64,000 nt of DNA from DASVWZ01 sp963708575 (GTDB taxonomy: Bacteria > Acidobacteriota > Terriglobia > Terriglobales > Acidobacteriaceae). The notes below the pieces were generated by a model. The model searched no databases. It had not been told where the DNA came from and worked only from the letters and a program-made list of their open reading frames with translations. The position numbers and the translations under genes were made by a program. The stretch is taken from positions 1,860,001 to 1,924,000 of the forward strand of contig CAVPTB010000007.1 in NCBI GenBank assembly GCA_963708575.1. Reading direction: 5' to 3'. This document shows, piece by piece, positions 50,701 to 63,000 of the stretch (position 1 is its first letter; the number at the start of each line of letters is the position of its first letter).

Positions 50701-52473
50701 GTGACAGAATTTAGGTTACCGGAACTCGGCGAGAACATCAGTCAAGGCGATCTCGTGCGCCTGATGATCAAGCCCGGCGCCAGCATCACCGAAGGACAAC
50801 CGGTGATGGAGCTCGAAACCGACAAAGCCGTTGTCGAAGTCCCATCCTCGATCACCGGCACCGTGCAAGAGGTTCGCGTCAAAGAAGGCGAAAAGATTAA
50901 AGTCGGTCAAGTCATATTCACCATAGAAAACGGCTCCGGCAGTGTGGCGCGAGCGCCCTCGTCCGCGAAAGCCGACGCGGCAACAGCACCCTCGCAGTCC
51001 GCAACCGCTGCCCCAGCGCGTAAATCCGAGCCGATCAGTGCCGCTGCCGTTGCTCCAGCTTCGACCGCCGCATCTGCTCCCGCACCGGCTCGCCGTGCTT
51101 CCGACAACTCCGCCCCGACCGAATTCAAGCTCCCTGAACTTGGAGAAAACATCTCCCAGGGCGATCTTGTCCGCCTCATGGTCGCGGCTGGAACCAAAGT
51201 CTCCGAAGGCCAGCCCGTGATGGAACTGGAAACCGACAAAGCCGTTATCGAAGTTCCCTCATCGGTGAACGGCGTCGTAAAAGAAGTTCGCGTCAAACAA
51301 GGCGAAAAAATTAAAGTCGGGCAGGTCATCTTCACCCTTGAAGGCGGAGCCACTCCTGCTCCTGAGAAACTACGCCACGAGCCAGTCGAGCATGTTTCCG
51401 GACAAACCGGCGCACGGCTGGCCTTCCAGGCCGCCATCAAAGCCGAAGGGAAAACTGAAGAACAAGCTCTCCCGCCGGATCAACCCACTTCCATCTCACA
51501 CGCCACCGCCTTCAGCATGCCGGTGCAGCTCGACAAGGTTGCCGGGACCGAACATCGCCAACCCGTTCCCGCTGCCCCGCATGTGCGCCGTCTGGCCCGC
51601 GAACTCGGCATCGACATTCATAGCGTCCAGGGCTCCGGCCCCGGAGGCCGCATCAGCGAAGATGACGTCAAGGCCTACTCGAAGCAACTCGTAAGCTCGG
51701 CTGCCGCAGCCGCTCAAGCGCCTCGCTCCACGCACTTCGCCCAGCCCGAGCTTCCCGACTTCACCAAGTGGGGTAGCGTCGAACGAGTCTCTATACGAGG
51801 CGTGCGCCGCAAAACCGCCGAACATCTTTGGCAGGCCTGGAACACCATCCCGCACGTCACGCAGAATGACAAAGCGGACATTACTGAACTCGAGCACTTG
51901 CGCGCCCGCTTCGCCCCCAAGGCCGAAGAAGCCGGCGGCAAGATGACCGTCACCGCTATCGCGCTGAAAGTCTGCGCCTCCGCGCTGAAGATTTTTCCCC
52001 AGTTCAACGCCAGCATCGATCTGCCCAAAGACGAAATCATCTACAAGCAGTACATCAACATCGGAGTCGCGGTAGACACCGACCGCGGATTGCTTGTCCC
52101 GGTTCTCCGCGACGTCGACAAGAAAAACATCGTCGAACTCGCTGCCGAACTGACCCAGCTCTCGAAGAAAGCGAAAGAAAAGAAGCTTACGCCGGCGGAA
52201 ATGGAGGGAGGGACTTTCACTATCACCAACCTCGGAGGCATCGGCGGCACAGGATTCTCGCCGATCGTCAACTTTCCCGAAGTCGCGATCCTGGGCCTGT
52301 CGCGCTCCAGCATGGAACCGGTCTGGATGAACAATAAGTTCGAGCCACGCCAGGTGCTGCCGCTCTCGCTCTCCTACGATCATCGCTTGATCGATGGCGC
52401 CGACGCAGCCCGCTTCCTCCGTTGGATAGCCGAGGCGTTCGAACAACCGTTCCTGCTGTCAGTACAAGGATGA
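50701..52473 (+). CDS. aceF: Dihydrolipoyl acetyltransferase (E2) with two lipoyl domains
   Basis: A 590-residue E2. It has two nearly identical lipoyl domains (residues about 1-80 and 140-220), each with the lipoylated Lys in ELETDKAVVEVPSS or ELETDKAVIEVPSS, separated by an Ala/Pro-rich linker. The E3/E1-binding domain is at about 292-330 (HVRRLARELGIDIHSVQGSG). The catalytic domain ends with LSLSYDHRLIDGADAARFLR, containing the active-site His and Asp. GTG 50701 is preceded by AAAGGAGAGTAAGGATA. It follows aceE by about 90 bases. Confidence 0.95.
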   Translation: MTEFRLPELGENISQGDLVRLMIKPGASITEGQPVMELETDKAVVEVPSSITGTVQEVRVKEGEKIKVGQVIFTIENGSGSVARAPSSAKADAATAPSQSATAAPARKSEPISAAAVAPASTAASAPAPARRASDNSAPTEFKLPELGENISQGDLVRLMVAAGTKVSEGQPVMELETDKAVIEVPSSVNGVVKEVRVKQGEKIKVGQVIFTLEGGATPAPEKLRHEPVEHVSGQTGARLAFQAAIKAEGKTEEQALPPDQPTSISHATAFSMPVQLDKVAGTEHRQPVPAAPHVRRLARELGIDIHSVQGSGPGGRISEDDVKAYSKQLVSSAAAAAQAPRSTHFAQPELPDFTKWGSVERVSIRGVRRKTAEHLWQAWNTIPHVTQNDKADITELEHLRARFAPKAEEAGGKMTVTAIALKVCASALKIFPQFNASIDLPKDEIIYKQYINIGVAVDTDRGLLVPVLRDVDKKNIVELAAELTQLSKKAKEKKLTPAEMEGGTFTITNLGGIGGTGFSPIVNFPEVAILGLSRSSMEPVWMNNKFEPRQVLPLSLSYDHRLIDGADAARFLRWIAEAFEQPFLLSVQG

Positions 52474-52520
52474 TCGTCAACAAAAGAGGCCATGAAGTCT
52501 GACACATGCATTACCCTGTG

Positions 52521-52595
52521 AAACCCCTGTGCCCTCTGTGGTAAAAGTTTTCCTTGGTGAACCTTAGTGCTCTTTGTGGTTTAAGCTTTAGCTCT
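52521..52595 (+). repeat. Degenerate intergenic repeat, CTCTGTGGT/CTTTGTGGT type
   Basis: Two degenerate tandem units, CCTGTGCCCTCTGTGGTAAA and CTTAGTGCTCTTTGTGGTTT, lie between aceF and lpd. A related stretch (CCTTTGTGGTTCTTTGCGGT) occurs at about 3056-3075 between the FAD oxidoreductase and YceI genes. Confidence 0.4.
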
Positions 52596-52600
52596 TTAAA

Positions 52601-54021
52601 ATGACAACCAATCCTCTGAACATCGCAGTCCTGGGCGCCGGCCCCGGAGGCTACGCCGCTGCCTTTCTCGCCGCCGATCTCGGCATGACCGTCACCCTCA
52701 TCGACCCGGAACTCAATCCCGGAGGCGTCTGCCTTTACCGCGGCTGCATCCCGTCGAAGTCTCTCCTCCACGTCGCTAAGCTCATCGACGAATCCCGCCA
52801 CGCGAAGAATTGGGGAATCGAATTCGCCGACCCCAAAATCGATCTCGGCCAACTTCGCACCTGGAAGCAAGGCGTCGTCAAGAAACTCACCGGAGGCCTC
52901 GGCCAGCTCTCGAAGCAAAGAAAAGTCCATTACATCCAGGGCCAGGCAGCGTTCGAGAACTCGACCACCCTGCAAGTCACCAAAGCCGACGGCTCTCAGC
53001 AATCCCTAACCTTCGATCGCATCATCATCGCGACGGGTTCGCGCCCCGCCATTATTCCCAGTCTTAAACTCGACACGCCGCGCATGATGGACTCGACCTC
53101 CGCCCTTGACCTGACCGATATCCCCAGCAGTCTGCTCGTTGTCGGAGGCGGGTACATCGGCCTCGAACTCGGCACCGTCTACGCCGCGCTCGGCGCAAAG
53201 GTTTCCGTAGTCGAAATGCTTCCCGGCTTGCTTCCCGGAGCCGACCGCGACCTCGTTCTTCCTTTATATAAGCGTCTCGAAAAGGCCTTCGACTCGATCC
53301 TGCTCAACACTACCGTGGCCGGTGTCAAAGAAGAGAGCAACGGTATCCGTGTGACCTTCGACGGTCGCCGACGTGAAAGAAGAAGGAAAAACTCTTCGAT
53401 AAAGTTCTTGTCTCCGTCGGACGCAAGCCCAACTCCGATATCCCCGGCCTCGACAAAACTCAGGTCCAGATCGGCCCTCGCGGATTCATCCAGGTCAACA
53501 AGCAGCTGCAGACCGCTGATTCCGCGATCTACGCCATCGGAGACGTGGTCGGCGAGCCCATGCTCGCGCACAAAGCTTCGCATGAAGGACGCACTGCGGC
53601 CGAAGCCATCGCCGGACACAAAGTTGCCTTCGAACCCAATGCCATTCCGGCCGTTGTCTTCACCGATCCCGAAATCGCCTGGGCCGGACTGACCGAAACG
53701 CAAGCCCAAAAAGAAAATCGCGAAATCAAAGTAGCCAAGTTCCCCTGGGCCGCCTCCGGCCGCGCCACGACCATCGACCGCACCGAAGGCATGACCAAAC
53801 TCCTCATCGATCCGCAAACCGAGCGCGTTTTAGGCGTAGGCATCGTCGGCGCAGGCGCCGGAGAGCTCATCGCCGAAGGAGTTCTGGCGATAGAAATGGG
53901 AGCCCTCGCGCACGATGTGGCTGCCACCATCCATCCCCATCCCACGCTCTCCGAGACTGTCATGAATGCCGCCGATGTCTTCTTCGGCACCAGCACGGAC
54001 ATCTACCGCCCCAAGCGGTAA
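52601..54021 (+). pseudogene. lpdA: Dihydrolipoyl dehydrogenase (E3), interrupted by two frameshifts
   Basis: The first frame gives the FAD site IAVLGAGPGGYAAAFLAADL, the redox disulfide in GGVCLYRGCIPSKSL and the NAD site LLVVGGGYIGLELGTVYAAL up to VTFDG (about 53364). A short segment ADVKEEGK is in the second frame (53367-53390). The third frame continues LFDKVLVSVGRKPNSD, YAIGDVVGEPMLAHKASHEG and the catalytic HPHPTLSET to 54021. One extra base near 53365 and one extra A in GGAAAAACT near 53390 explain both shifts. Correction gives 472 residues, normal for E3. It completes the aceE-aceF-lpd set. Sequence error is at least as likely as real loss. Confidence 0.88.
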
Positions 54022-54077
54022 GAGTGCACGCGGGCACCCTCCGCTTCGCCCCGGAGTAAAATCCCCAAGAGCCTCCC

Positions 54078-55192
54078 ATGCACAAATTCATAGCATTCTT
54101 CCCGCTCCTTTCGCGCTCACCGCCTCAGCCCAAGATCCCCCCAAACCGCTGCGCGTCGCGATCGTCGGACTCGTCCACGGACACGTCGCCGGATTTCTCG
54201 GCCCTGCCCTCAAGCGCAGTGACATCGAGATCGTTGGCATCGCCGAGCACGATCAACAACTAGCGCAGCGCTACGCCGCTGAATTCAAACTCGATCCCCA
54301 ATTGCTTTACCCCGACCTCGAAAAGATGCTGACCGCTGTGCAGCCCCAGGCTCTCCTCGTCTACACCGACACCCGCGACCATCGCCGCGTGGTCGAAGCT
54401 GCCGCCAGGCATCACATCCCGGTCATGATGGAGAAGCCCATGGCCGTCAGCACCGCAGATGCGCAAGCCATCCAGCGTGCCGCCGCCGCTGCCCGCATTA
54501 CAGTTCTGGTGAACTACGAAACCACCTGGTATCCCAGCAACGCGGCTGTCTCTCAACTGGTGCGCGACGGCGCGCTCGGGGACATTCGCAAGGTTGTCAT
54601 TCACGACGGCCACCAGGGTCCGAAAGAAATCGGAGTTCCGCCCGAATTCCTCGCATGGCTCACCGATCCCGCCCGCAACGGCGGAGGCGCCTTGTTCGAC
54701 TTCGGCTGTTACGGCGCCGATCTCATGACCTGGCTGATGAATGGCGAAGCCCCGCTCACCGTCACTGCGGTCACCCAACAAATCAAGCCGGACATTTATC
54801 CGCACGTCGACGACGAAGCCACCATCATCCTCACCTATCCCAAAGCCCAAGCCATCATCCAGGCTTCATGGAATTGGCCGTTCGACCGCAAGGACATGGA
54901 AGTTTACGGAGCAACCGGCCAGGCCATCACCGTGCGTCGCAACGATCTTCGCGTACGCCGCAAAGGGGACGCGCAGGAACAACTGCAATCCGCACCGCCG
55001 CTCGCCGCTCCCTACAACGATCCAATTTCCTACCTCATCGCAGTCGTCAACGGAGACATCAAGCCCACCGGCCTCTCCGCCCTCGACACCAACGTCACCG
55101 TGGTTCGAATTCTCGACGCTGCCCGCGAATCCGCTAAGACCGGCAAAACCATGGCGCGGGTCAGGTCACTTGAAAGGGCAAATAATTTGTAA
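54078..55192 (+). CDS. Gfo/Idh/MocA-family oxidoreductase, apparent frameshift in the signal peptide
   Basis: A NAD(P)-dependent oxidoreductase of about 371 residues if corrected. The Rossmann part starts PLRVAIVGLVHGHVAGFLGP, with EKPMAVSTADAQAIQRAA and ALFDFGCYGADLMTWLMNG as family segments. The best start is ATG 54078 (MHKFIAFFPLL), which leads into the export-like FALTASAQDPP only if one base is added near 54108. In the uncorrected frame the only start is 53966, inside lpd, giving a non-homologous extension. Secreted or Tat-exported members of this family are common in Acidobacteria. The substrate is probably a sugar or polyol but not determinable. Confidence 0.8.
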
Positions 55193-55242
55193 TTTCTCAA
55201 CTTTTTACAAATTCACAAACCTTCCGTGCCTATCATGTACGA

Positions 55243-56127
55243 ATGCGTTTCAAGTCTCTCCTCCTGACGGCCTTACTGCTGGCGTCACTCATTCCCGCCG
55301 CTGCGCAACAAACTTCGCAGCCGACCGATGCCGTTTCCGTCGAAAACGACGTTCAGTACGGCGCACAAAGCGGAGAGAAATTATTGCTCGATCTCTATCA
55401 GCCAGCCGATCACGCCGCCAAGCCCCGCCCCGCAATCGTTCTGATCCATGGCGGCGGATGGACAAGCTTCGACAAAAGCACCATGCAACGCATGGGCACT
55501 TTTCTGGCACGCTCGGGATTTGTGGCCGTTTCGGCGGACTACCGTTTGCTTCACGGCAACGAGGACCGTTGGCCAGCGCAACTGGATGACGTTCAGAGAG
55601 CGGTTCGCTGGCTGCGAGCCAATGCCTCAAAGTACAACCTTGACGCCGATCACATCGGTGCCTTCGGGCACTCCGCCGGTGCTCAACTCGCCGCCCTCCT
55701 CGGCATGGAGGACACTCGCGATAATTCCGATCCCGCCCTATCGAAGTACTCGAGCCGTGTTCAGGCTGTTGTCGACGTCAGCGGCCCTACCGATTTCCTC
55801 GCCAATCACGACGCCGACGGAGACGCGATGCTGTCGAATCTATTCGGCGGCGACTTCAAGAAGATTCCCGACGTCTGGCGCGACGCCTCACCCGTCTCCC
55901 ACGTTGATAAATCGACCGCGCCCTTCCTCATCGTTCACGGCACCCACGACGATGACGTTCCCATCGGGCAGGCCCAGGAACTCTACGACAAGCTTCAGCA
56001 CTCGGGAGTTCCAGTGACTTTCGTCAAATTGGACGACGGCCATACCTTCCAGAGTCCGGAAGCACGGCACCGCCTTGCCTTCGAGTCGCTCGAATTCTTC
56101 CAGCACTACCTGTCGCCGAATCCCTAG
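55243..56127 (+). CDS. Secreted alpha/beta-hydrolase (esterase/lipase family)
   Basis: A 294-residue protein with a signal peptide (LLLTALLLASLIPAAAQ). Alpha/beta-hydrolase features are the oxyanion loop VLIHGGGW, nucleophile elbow GAFGHSAGAQLAALLG, the acid in PFLIVHGTHDDDVPIGQAQE and the catalytic His in DDGHTFQSPEA. This is the HSL / BD-FAE-like esterase layout. It probably cleaves short acyl or feruloyl/xylan acetyl esters outside the cytoplasm. It follows the Gfo/Idh/MocA gene by 50 bases on the same strand, so a joint role in sugar-derivative breakdown is possible. Confidence 0.9.
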   Translation: MRFKSLLLTALLLASLIPAAAQQTSQPTDAVSVENDVQYGAQSGEKLLLDLYQPADHAAKPRPAIVLIHGGGWTSFDKSTMQRMGTFLARSGFVAVSADYRLLHGNEDRWPAQLDDVQRAVRWLRANASKYNLDADHIGAFGHSAGAQLAALLGMEDTRDNSDPALSKYSSRVQAVVDVSGPTDFLANHDADGDAMLSNLFGGDFKKIPDVWRDASPVSHVDKSTAPFLIVHGTHDDDVPIGQAQELYDKLQHSGVPVTFVKLDDGHTFQSPEARHRLAFESLEFFQHYLSPNP

Positions 56128-56145
56128 ACAAGAAAATCGCCCGCA

Positions 56146-57081
56146 TCAAGACTCTGAACTGCGGCCGAATCTCAAGTCTATTGGCAATCCGCAAATAAAT
56201 CCGGCAGAGCACTCCGTACGCTTCAGATAGACGTCTCCTGTGATCAGTGCATTGGTGGCAATGCCATTCGCCAAGGTCGGCCCCGCCGCTTTCGGGTCGG
56301 CGATCACCTTGAACGCCCCGTTTTCATAAACAAAATAGATATACGGCTCCTGAGAAGTCGTGAATCCTAAAAGAGCGCCGGAGTCGCTGATCCCGGTCAG
56401 TTGGGTAAATCCATCGGTACCCGGATAGTCCACCTTCTTCCACTGCCCATTCCGATACACGAATCCATGCTCGCCCTTCGCATCCATAAACGACCCGGCA
56501 ATCGCGCCGGCACCGTTAATCCCCGCTGCCTGTGTGAACTGCCCGCCTGGAAAGTCCAGCGTCGTGTACGTGCCGTCGCTTGTCCTTTTATAGCTGTGAT
56601 ACGTTCCACTGCTGTCGGCGTAGTAGCCCACCACGGTATTCCACTTGTTGATGCCCGTCGCCCTGGTGCCATACGGCGACCCGGAATCCGGATCTACAAT
56701 CGGGGTGAACGTCGATCCCTTCCACATAAACCCCTCGGCGGTATTCGATCCGTTCGCTGTGTAATTCCCGACAGACACCCCGTTGTCATTAATCCCGGTG
56801 AACATCGACCAGGTTGAGTTGGGAGCAAGCAGGAACTTCACGTCGCCGTTCGAGCTTCGCGTGAAACCCTGTACGGGTTTGTTGTTGGGAGATGCCTCCC
56901 CCACCACCGTGCCGTAACGGTTGATGGCAAACGCTTGGTTTCCATTCTGCTGTGTACCAGGCAGCTGGAAAAGTTGGAATTTGCACGAAGCACTCTTCTG
57001 CGCCTGGCAGATCGGAATCGAGGCTAGTAGAAGGGCGCACGAACTGATGGCAAGGCCAGAAACTCTCACCTGACTGAGCAT
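56146..57081 (-). CDS. Secreted HAF-repeat protein
   Basis: A 311-residue protein with a signal peptide ending near CQAQ. The body is made of about six repeats with the pattern 'AxGINxxGxxVGxY... GFxxxxGxxxxxxxP', for example FTGINDNGVSVGNYTANG, ATGINKWNTVVGYYADSSG and AAGINGAGAIAGSFMDAKG. These are HAF (probable extracellular) repeats, expected to form a beta-propeller-like surface. The C-terminus has two Cys (ECSAGFICGLPIDL). The function is unknown; the family is common in Acidobacteria. Confidence 0.85.
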   Translation of the reverse strand: MLSQVRVSGLAISSCALLLASIPICQAQKSASCKFQLFQLPGTQQNGNQAFAINRYGTVVGEASPNNKPVQGFTRSSNGDVKFLLAPNSTWSMFTGINDNGVSVGNYTANGSNTAEGFMWKGSTFTPIVDPDSGSPYGTRATGINKWNTVVGYYADSSGTYHSYKRTSDGTYTTLDFPGGQFTQAAGINGAGAIAGSFMDAKGEHGFVYRNGQWKKVDYPGTDGFTQLTGISDSGALLGFTTSQEPYIYFVYENGAFKVIADPKAAGPTLANGIATNALITGDVYLKRTECSAGFICGLPIDLRFGRSSES

Positions 57082-57346
57082 GGACGTACTCTCCTGAGAT
57101 ACGAAGTTGGCCCTGAGATGTCGTTTGGCCTCGCTCTTGTTGCTGACCTTAGCTCAAACCTACAGCAAACTCGGCACGGGAGGCGCCGCACCCAGGGAGC
57201 CCTTCCTTCTCGCGTTCTCTGCGACGGTCCGGGATTTAAGTGAAGCAACGATTGACCACCCCGAGATACATGGCCCTATCACCAACTTCCCTCTTCACTC
57301 CGGCTATACTGTTCTGCTTCCTAATCTCATTATTCCGAGGACTGCC

Positions 57347-59467
<2,121 letters not shown>

Positions 59468-60031
59468 CTGACCTGTACGCTCGAGAATTAACGAGTGGCA
59501 CATTCAAGCCCGGCTTTTTTTCAGTGCCGAGTCGGCTTGCGTGTGCCACCCGCCAGCGCGCCTGGCTCCCGCGAATTGGTTGGAGGGCATCGACTCTGAC
59601 GAGACTTCCGAGCTCTACGCCAGCCCAGATTTTTATTCTTCGAATATGCACTGCATCGCCGCACCCTGAACTCGACTTCGGTAAACGGCACGGGTCACCG
59701 CATCCAAGACCGTGAAGCCGGCCACTCGAATCTGACCACCAGAACACTGTCTTTAATTTGGACTGGTTTTCGCCCGATGTCCCCCCGTCGATTTCCGCTT
59801 CCCGCCAGATAACTCGCTGATCCGCCGCCACATACGCGATATTCGCGAAAACTTCCGGCTGCGGCCTTCCATGTGCCTGTTTAAACATCGCGTCTGTCCG
59901 GTTTCCCCCATCGTCATCACCCGGTAAAAGGCGCTACAGCAAGAAACAAGCACTACGTGGCTGGGTAGCAATCCTGCGAATGGATCCCTGACACCTCGAT
60001 GACACGATCACAAATTGGAGCGTTTCAACTT
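59468..60031. other. Gene-free stretch of about 560 bases
   Basis: Several overlapping short frames are present but none has protein-like composition, a ribosome site or homology. A 173-codon minus-strand frame (59367-59888) is not convincing. The right end should contain the promoter of the FG-GAP protein gene. Confidence 0.5.
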
Positions 60032-63000
60032 ATGAAGAACTTTCTCGCTTTATCCGCGGTTCTGTTGCTAGGTACAGCCACGGGATTCAGTTCGCAAACA
60101 CGGCGGCTCTACCAGAGCCAGTTCCACGTCTCAACCCACAAACAGATACACGCCGAGGTCCAGAGCAAGCTCAATAGCCAAAAGACCGGGCCCCTGGCTC
60201 ACCATCTACCCGAGCAAAACACCGTAGGCGGGAAATCCGCTCTTGCGCATCGCAAAACCTCTAGCAACAACGCAAGCTCTACCGGTTTTGTCAGCGCCAC
60301 CCAGATTCCATCTGGTGGGGTCATCAGCAACCAGTCTTACCTGGGCGATTTCAACGGCGACAAGAAGCAGGACATGGTCGGCATCGTTGAAAACTACATC
60401 AACGGCTCGTGGGTACAGTCCATTTCTGTACTGCTGAGCAACGGCGACGGCACCTTCAAGCCTCCTGTTCTTACCACAGTCAGCAGCAGCGATCCCATCA
60501 TGGTGGGAGACGTCAACGCTGACGGCAAAGACGACATATTGCAGGTTCACCCCGGCAGCACTCCTTCCACCGTGGATGTATGGCTCGGTAACGGGGATGG
60601 CACATTCAAAGAGAGCAATACGTACCAGATTTCTCCCGCGACACTTCAGGGCGGTATCTTGACCGACGTCAATGGCGACGGGAAGCTCGACATCCTGGCC
60701 ATCGATTCCCAGGTCCCGGGCTTGGTTCGCACTCTCTTGAACAACGGCGACGGCACATTCCAGCCGCCGACCACGGTCACTTTGGCCACTCAAGCCCCCA
60801 ACAACATCGTCTTCGCCGACTTTAACAATGACGGCAAAGTGGACTTTGCGGGTCTCGACGGCAACAATCAGGTCAACATCTATCTGCAAGAGGGCGGCAA
60901 CTTCGTTTTGAGCGGCTCTCCTCTGACCACCTCGGACAGCAACTACGAGAACTCTGCATTGACAGCCGGCGATCTGAACGGCGACGGTGCGGCTGAAATC
61001 GTCAGCGTCACCTGCGGTGGCCCGGACGAAAACAACGCCACGGTTTACGTAAATAGCGGTAGCGGCACATTTGCTACCGGCGTCTACTACCCGGTCGCGG
61101 CTTCTGGAGGCACCGATCCCGCGAATCTCTGCCCGGCTGCCGCCACCGTTGCGGATGTAAATGGTGACGGAAAGGGAGACATCATCGTTACCAACGAATA
61201 CGGTGGAGACGTCACCGTCCTGTTGGGTAACGGGGACGGCACAGTGAAAGTCCCGAACGTTGGTTATGCGGTCGGCGGTTATCCTTGGGTTCCCGCCATG
61301 GTCGCCGATTTCAACGGCGACGGGATGGCCGACATCATGATCAATGACGACGAATACAGCTACGTCTACCTCCACGGCTACGGGGACGGTACTTTCCGCG
61401 CTGCCATCGACAACTATGCTCCGATCAACGGCGGCTCATGGCCCGAAGCGCTCATGGTTGCCACGGCGGACTTTAACGGCGACGGCATCGCGGATTTCGC
61501 AGTCGCCAATTGCTGCAATGGCTCAGCCGGAGTCACCATATTCCTGGGACGTGGAGACGGTACTCTCGCCCCTGGCGTCAACTATGGCTCTGGCGATCTC
61601 GAATATCTGGTTATCGCTGACTTCAATGGCGACGGCAAGTTGGACATCGCCGCTGACAGCTGGGATAGCGGATACGTACAAATACTTAACGGCAACGGCG
61701 ATGGTACCTTTACTGTCGGCTCTACCTATTCCACGGGCAGCGCTTACTCTTGGACCATGGTGACCGGCGACTTCAATCATGACAAGCACCCTGATCTCGC
61801 TATCATGAATTGGAATTACGCCACCGTGTCCGTGCTTCTCAACGACGGCACCGGTGGTTTCCTCGAACCCGCAAGCTACCAACTGTCTGAGCCGGCCTGG
61901 GGGCTCGCTGCCGGCGACATCAACGGCGACGGCTACGCTGACCTGGTGGCACCGATGCCTTATGGCAACCAGGTTGCCATCCTGCTGGGAAAAACCGACA
62001 ACAGCGGTACTTTCCAGTCGGAGACGGATCTCACTCTGGTCAATGGCAACGCGACCTATTGGAATCCCGCGTTCGTCACGCTCGCTGACCTCAATGGCGA
62101 TGGCAAACTCGATTTGGCCGTATCGATTCTCGACACCGGAGAGTGCGAGTGCAGCATCATCAACGGCTACGACCAGGGAATAGCTGTCGCCCTGGGCAAT
62201 GGCGATGGTACCTTCCAGACACCTTCGCTCTACTCCGTCACCAACAAGAATTACTACAACTCGGACGCTCCGTTCCCGTACTTTGTTCAGGCGGCCGATA
62301 TCAATGGCGACGGCAAACCTGACCTGGTCTACACCAACTCCAGCTTTTCCACCGCCGGTGTTCTCTTTAATAACGGGAATGGCACCTTTGGGCTTCCCCA
62401 AGAGTTCCCAACCGGTGGCGACGCGTACGGATTCGCCATCGCCGATGTGAACAGCGACGGCGCGCCCGATATGGTGGTTGCTGACGACTATCCGGATGGC
62501 GTCACCATCCTGCTCAACGCCAACGGCAGCGCGACCCAGCCTGATTACAAGGTCACCGCTTCTACCAGCACCAACACCGTCAAGGCCGGTTCTTCTGCAG
62601 CCTATGACCTGACCCTCACTGGCAAGAACGGTTACTCAGGAAGCCTCAAGCTCTCCTGCAGCGGCCTGCCTGCCCAAACCACCTGCTCTTTCAATCCCGC
62701 AACCGTGACCATGACTGGCAATTCCAGCAAGCCGGTCGTTCTCACCATCACCACAACCGCCGCTTCCACCGCGGACCTGGTTCAACCGGCAGGTCCGAAC
62801 TCAAAGTCCAGCCAATCCACTCTCTGGGCCAGCCTGAGCGGCTTGGGCGTCTTCGGCATGGTTCTCGCCGGAGCCGACAAGAAGCGTCGTCGCAACCTGA
62901 CCATCATCTTCGGAATCGTTCTTCTGGTGATGATGTTCACGCTCGTGGGATGTAGCGGAAATAGTAGTTCCTCCAAAGCCCCCACCCCGACCAATAACGC

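Noticed and set aside
60206..61375. 389-codon minus-strand frame (and 61523-62401) inside the FG-GAP gene
   Set aside because: It arises from the repeated NGDG codons on the other strand, and its apparent VAVEI repeats mirror them.
60360..62470. Regularly spaced GGCGACGG-type repeats that could suggest a CRISPR-like or tandem array
   Set aside because: They encode the DxNGDG calcium loops of the FG-GAP protein; spacing varies and the frame is continuous.
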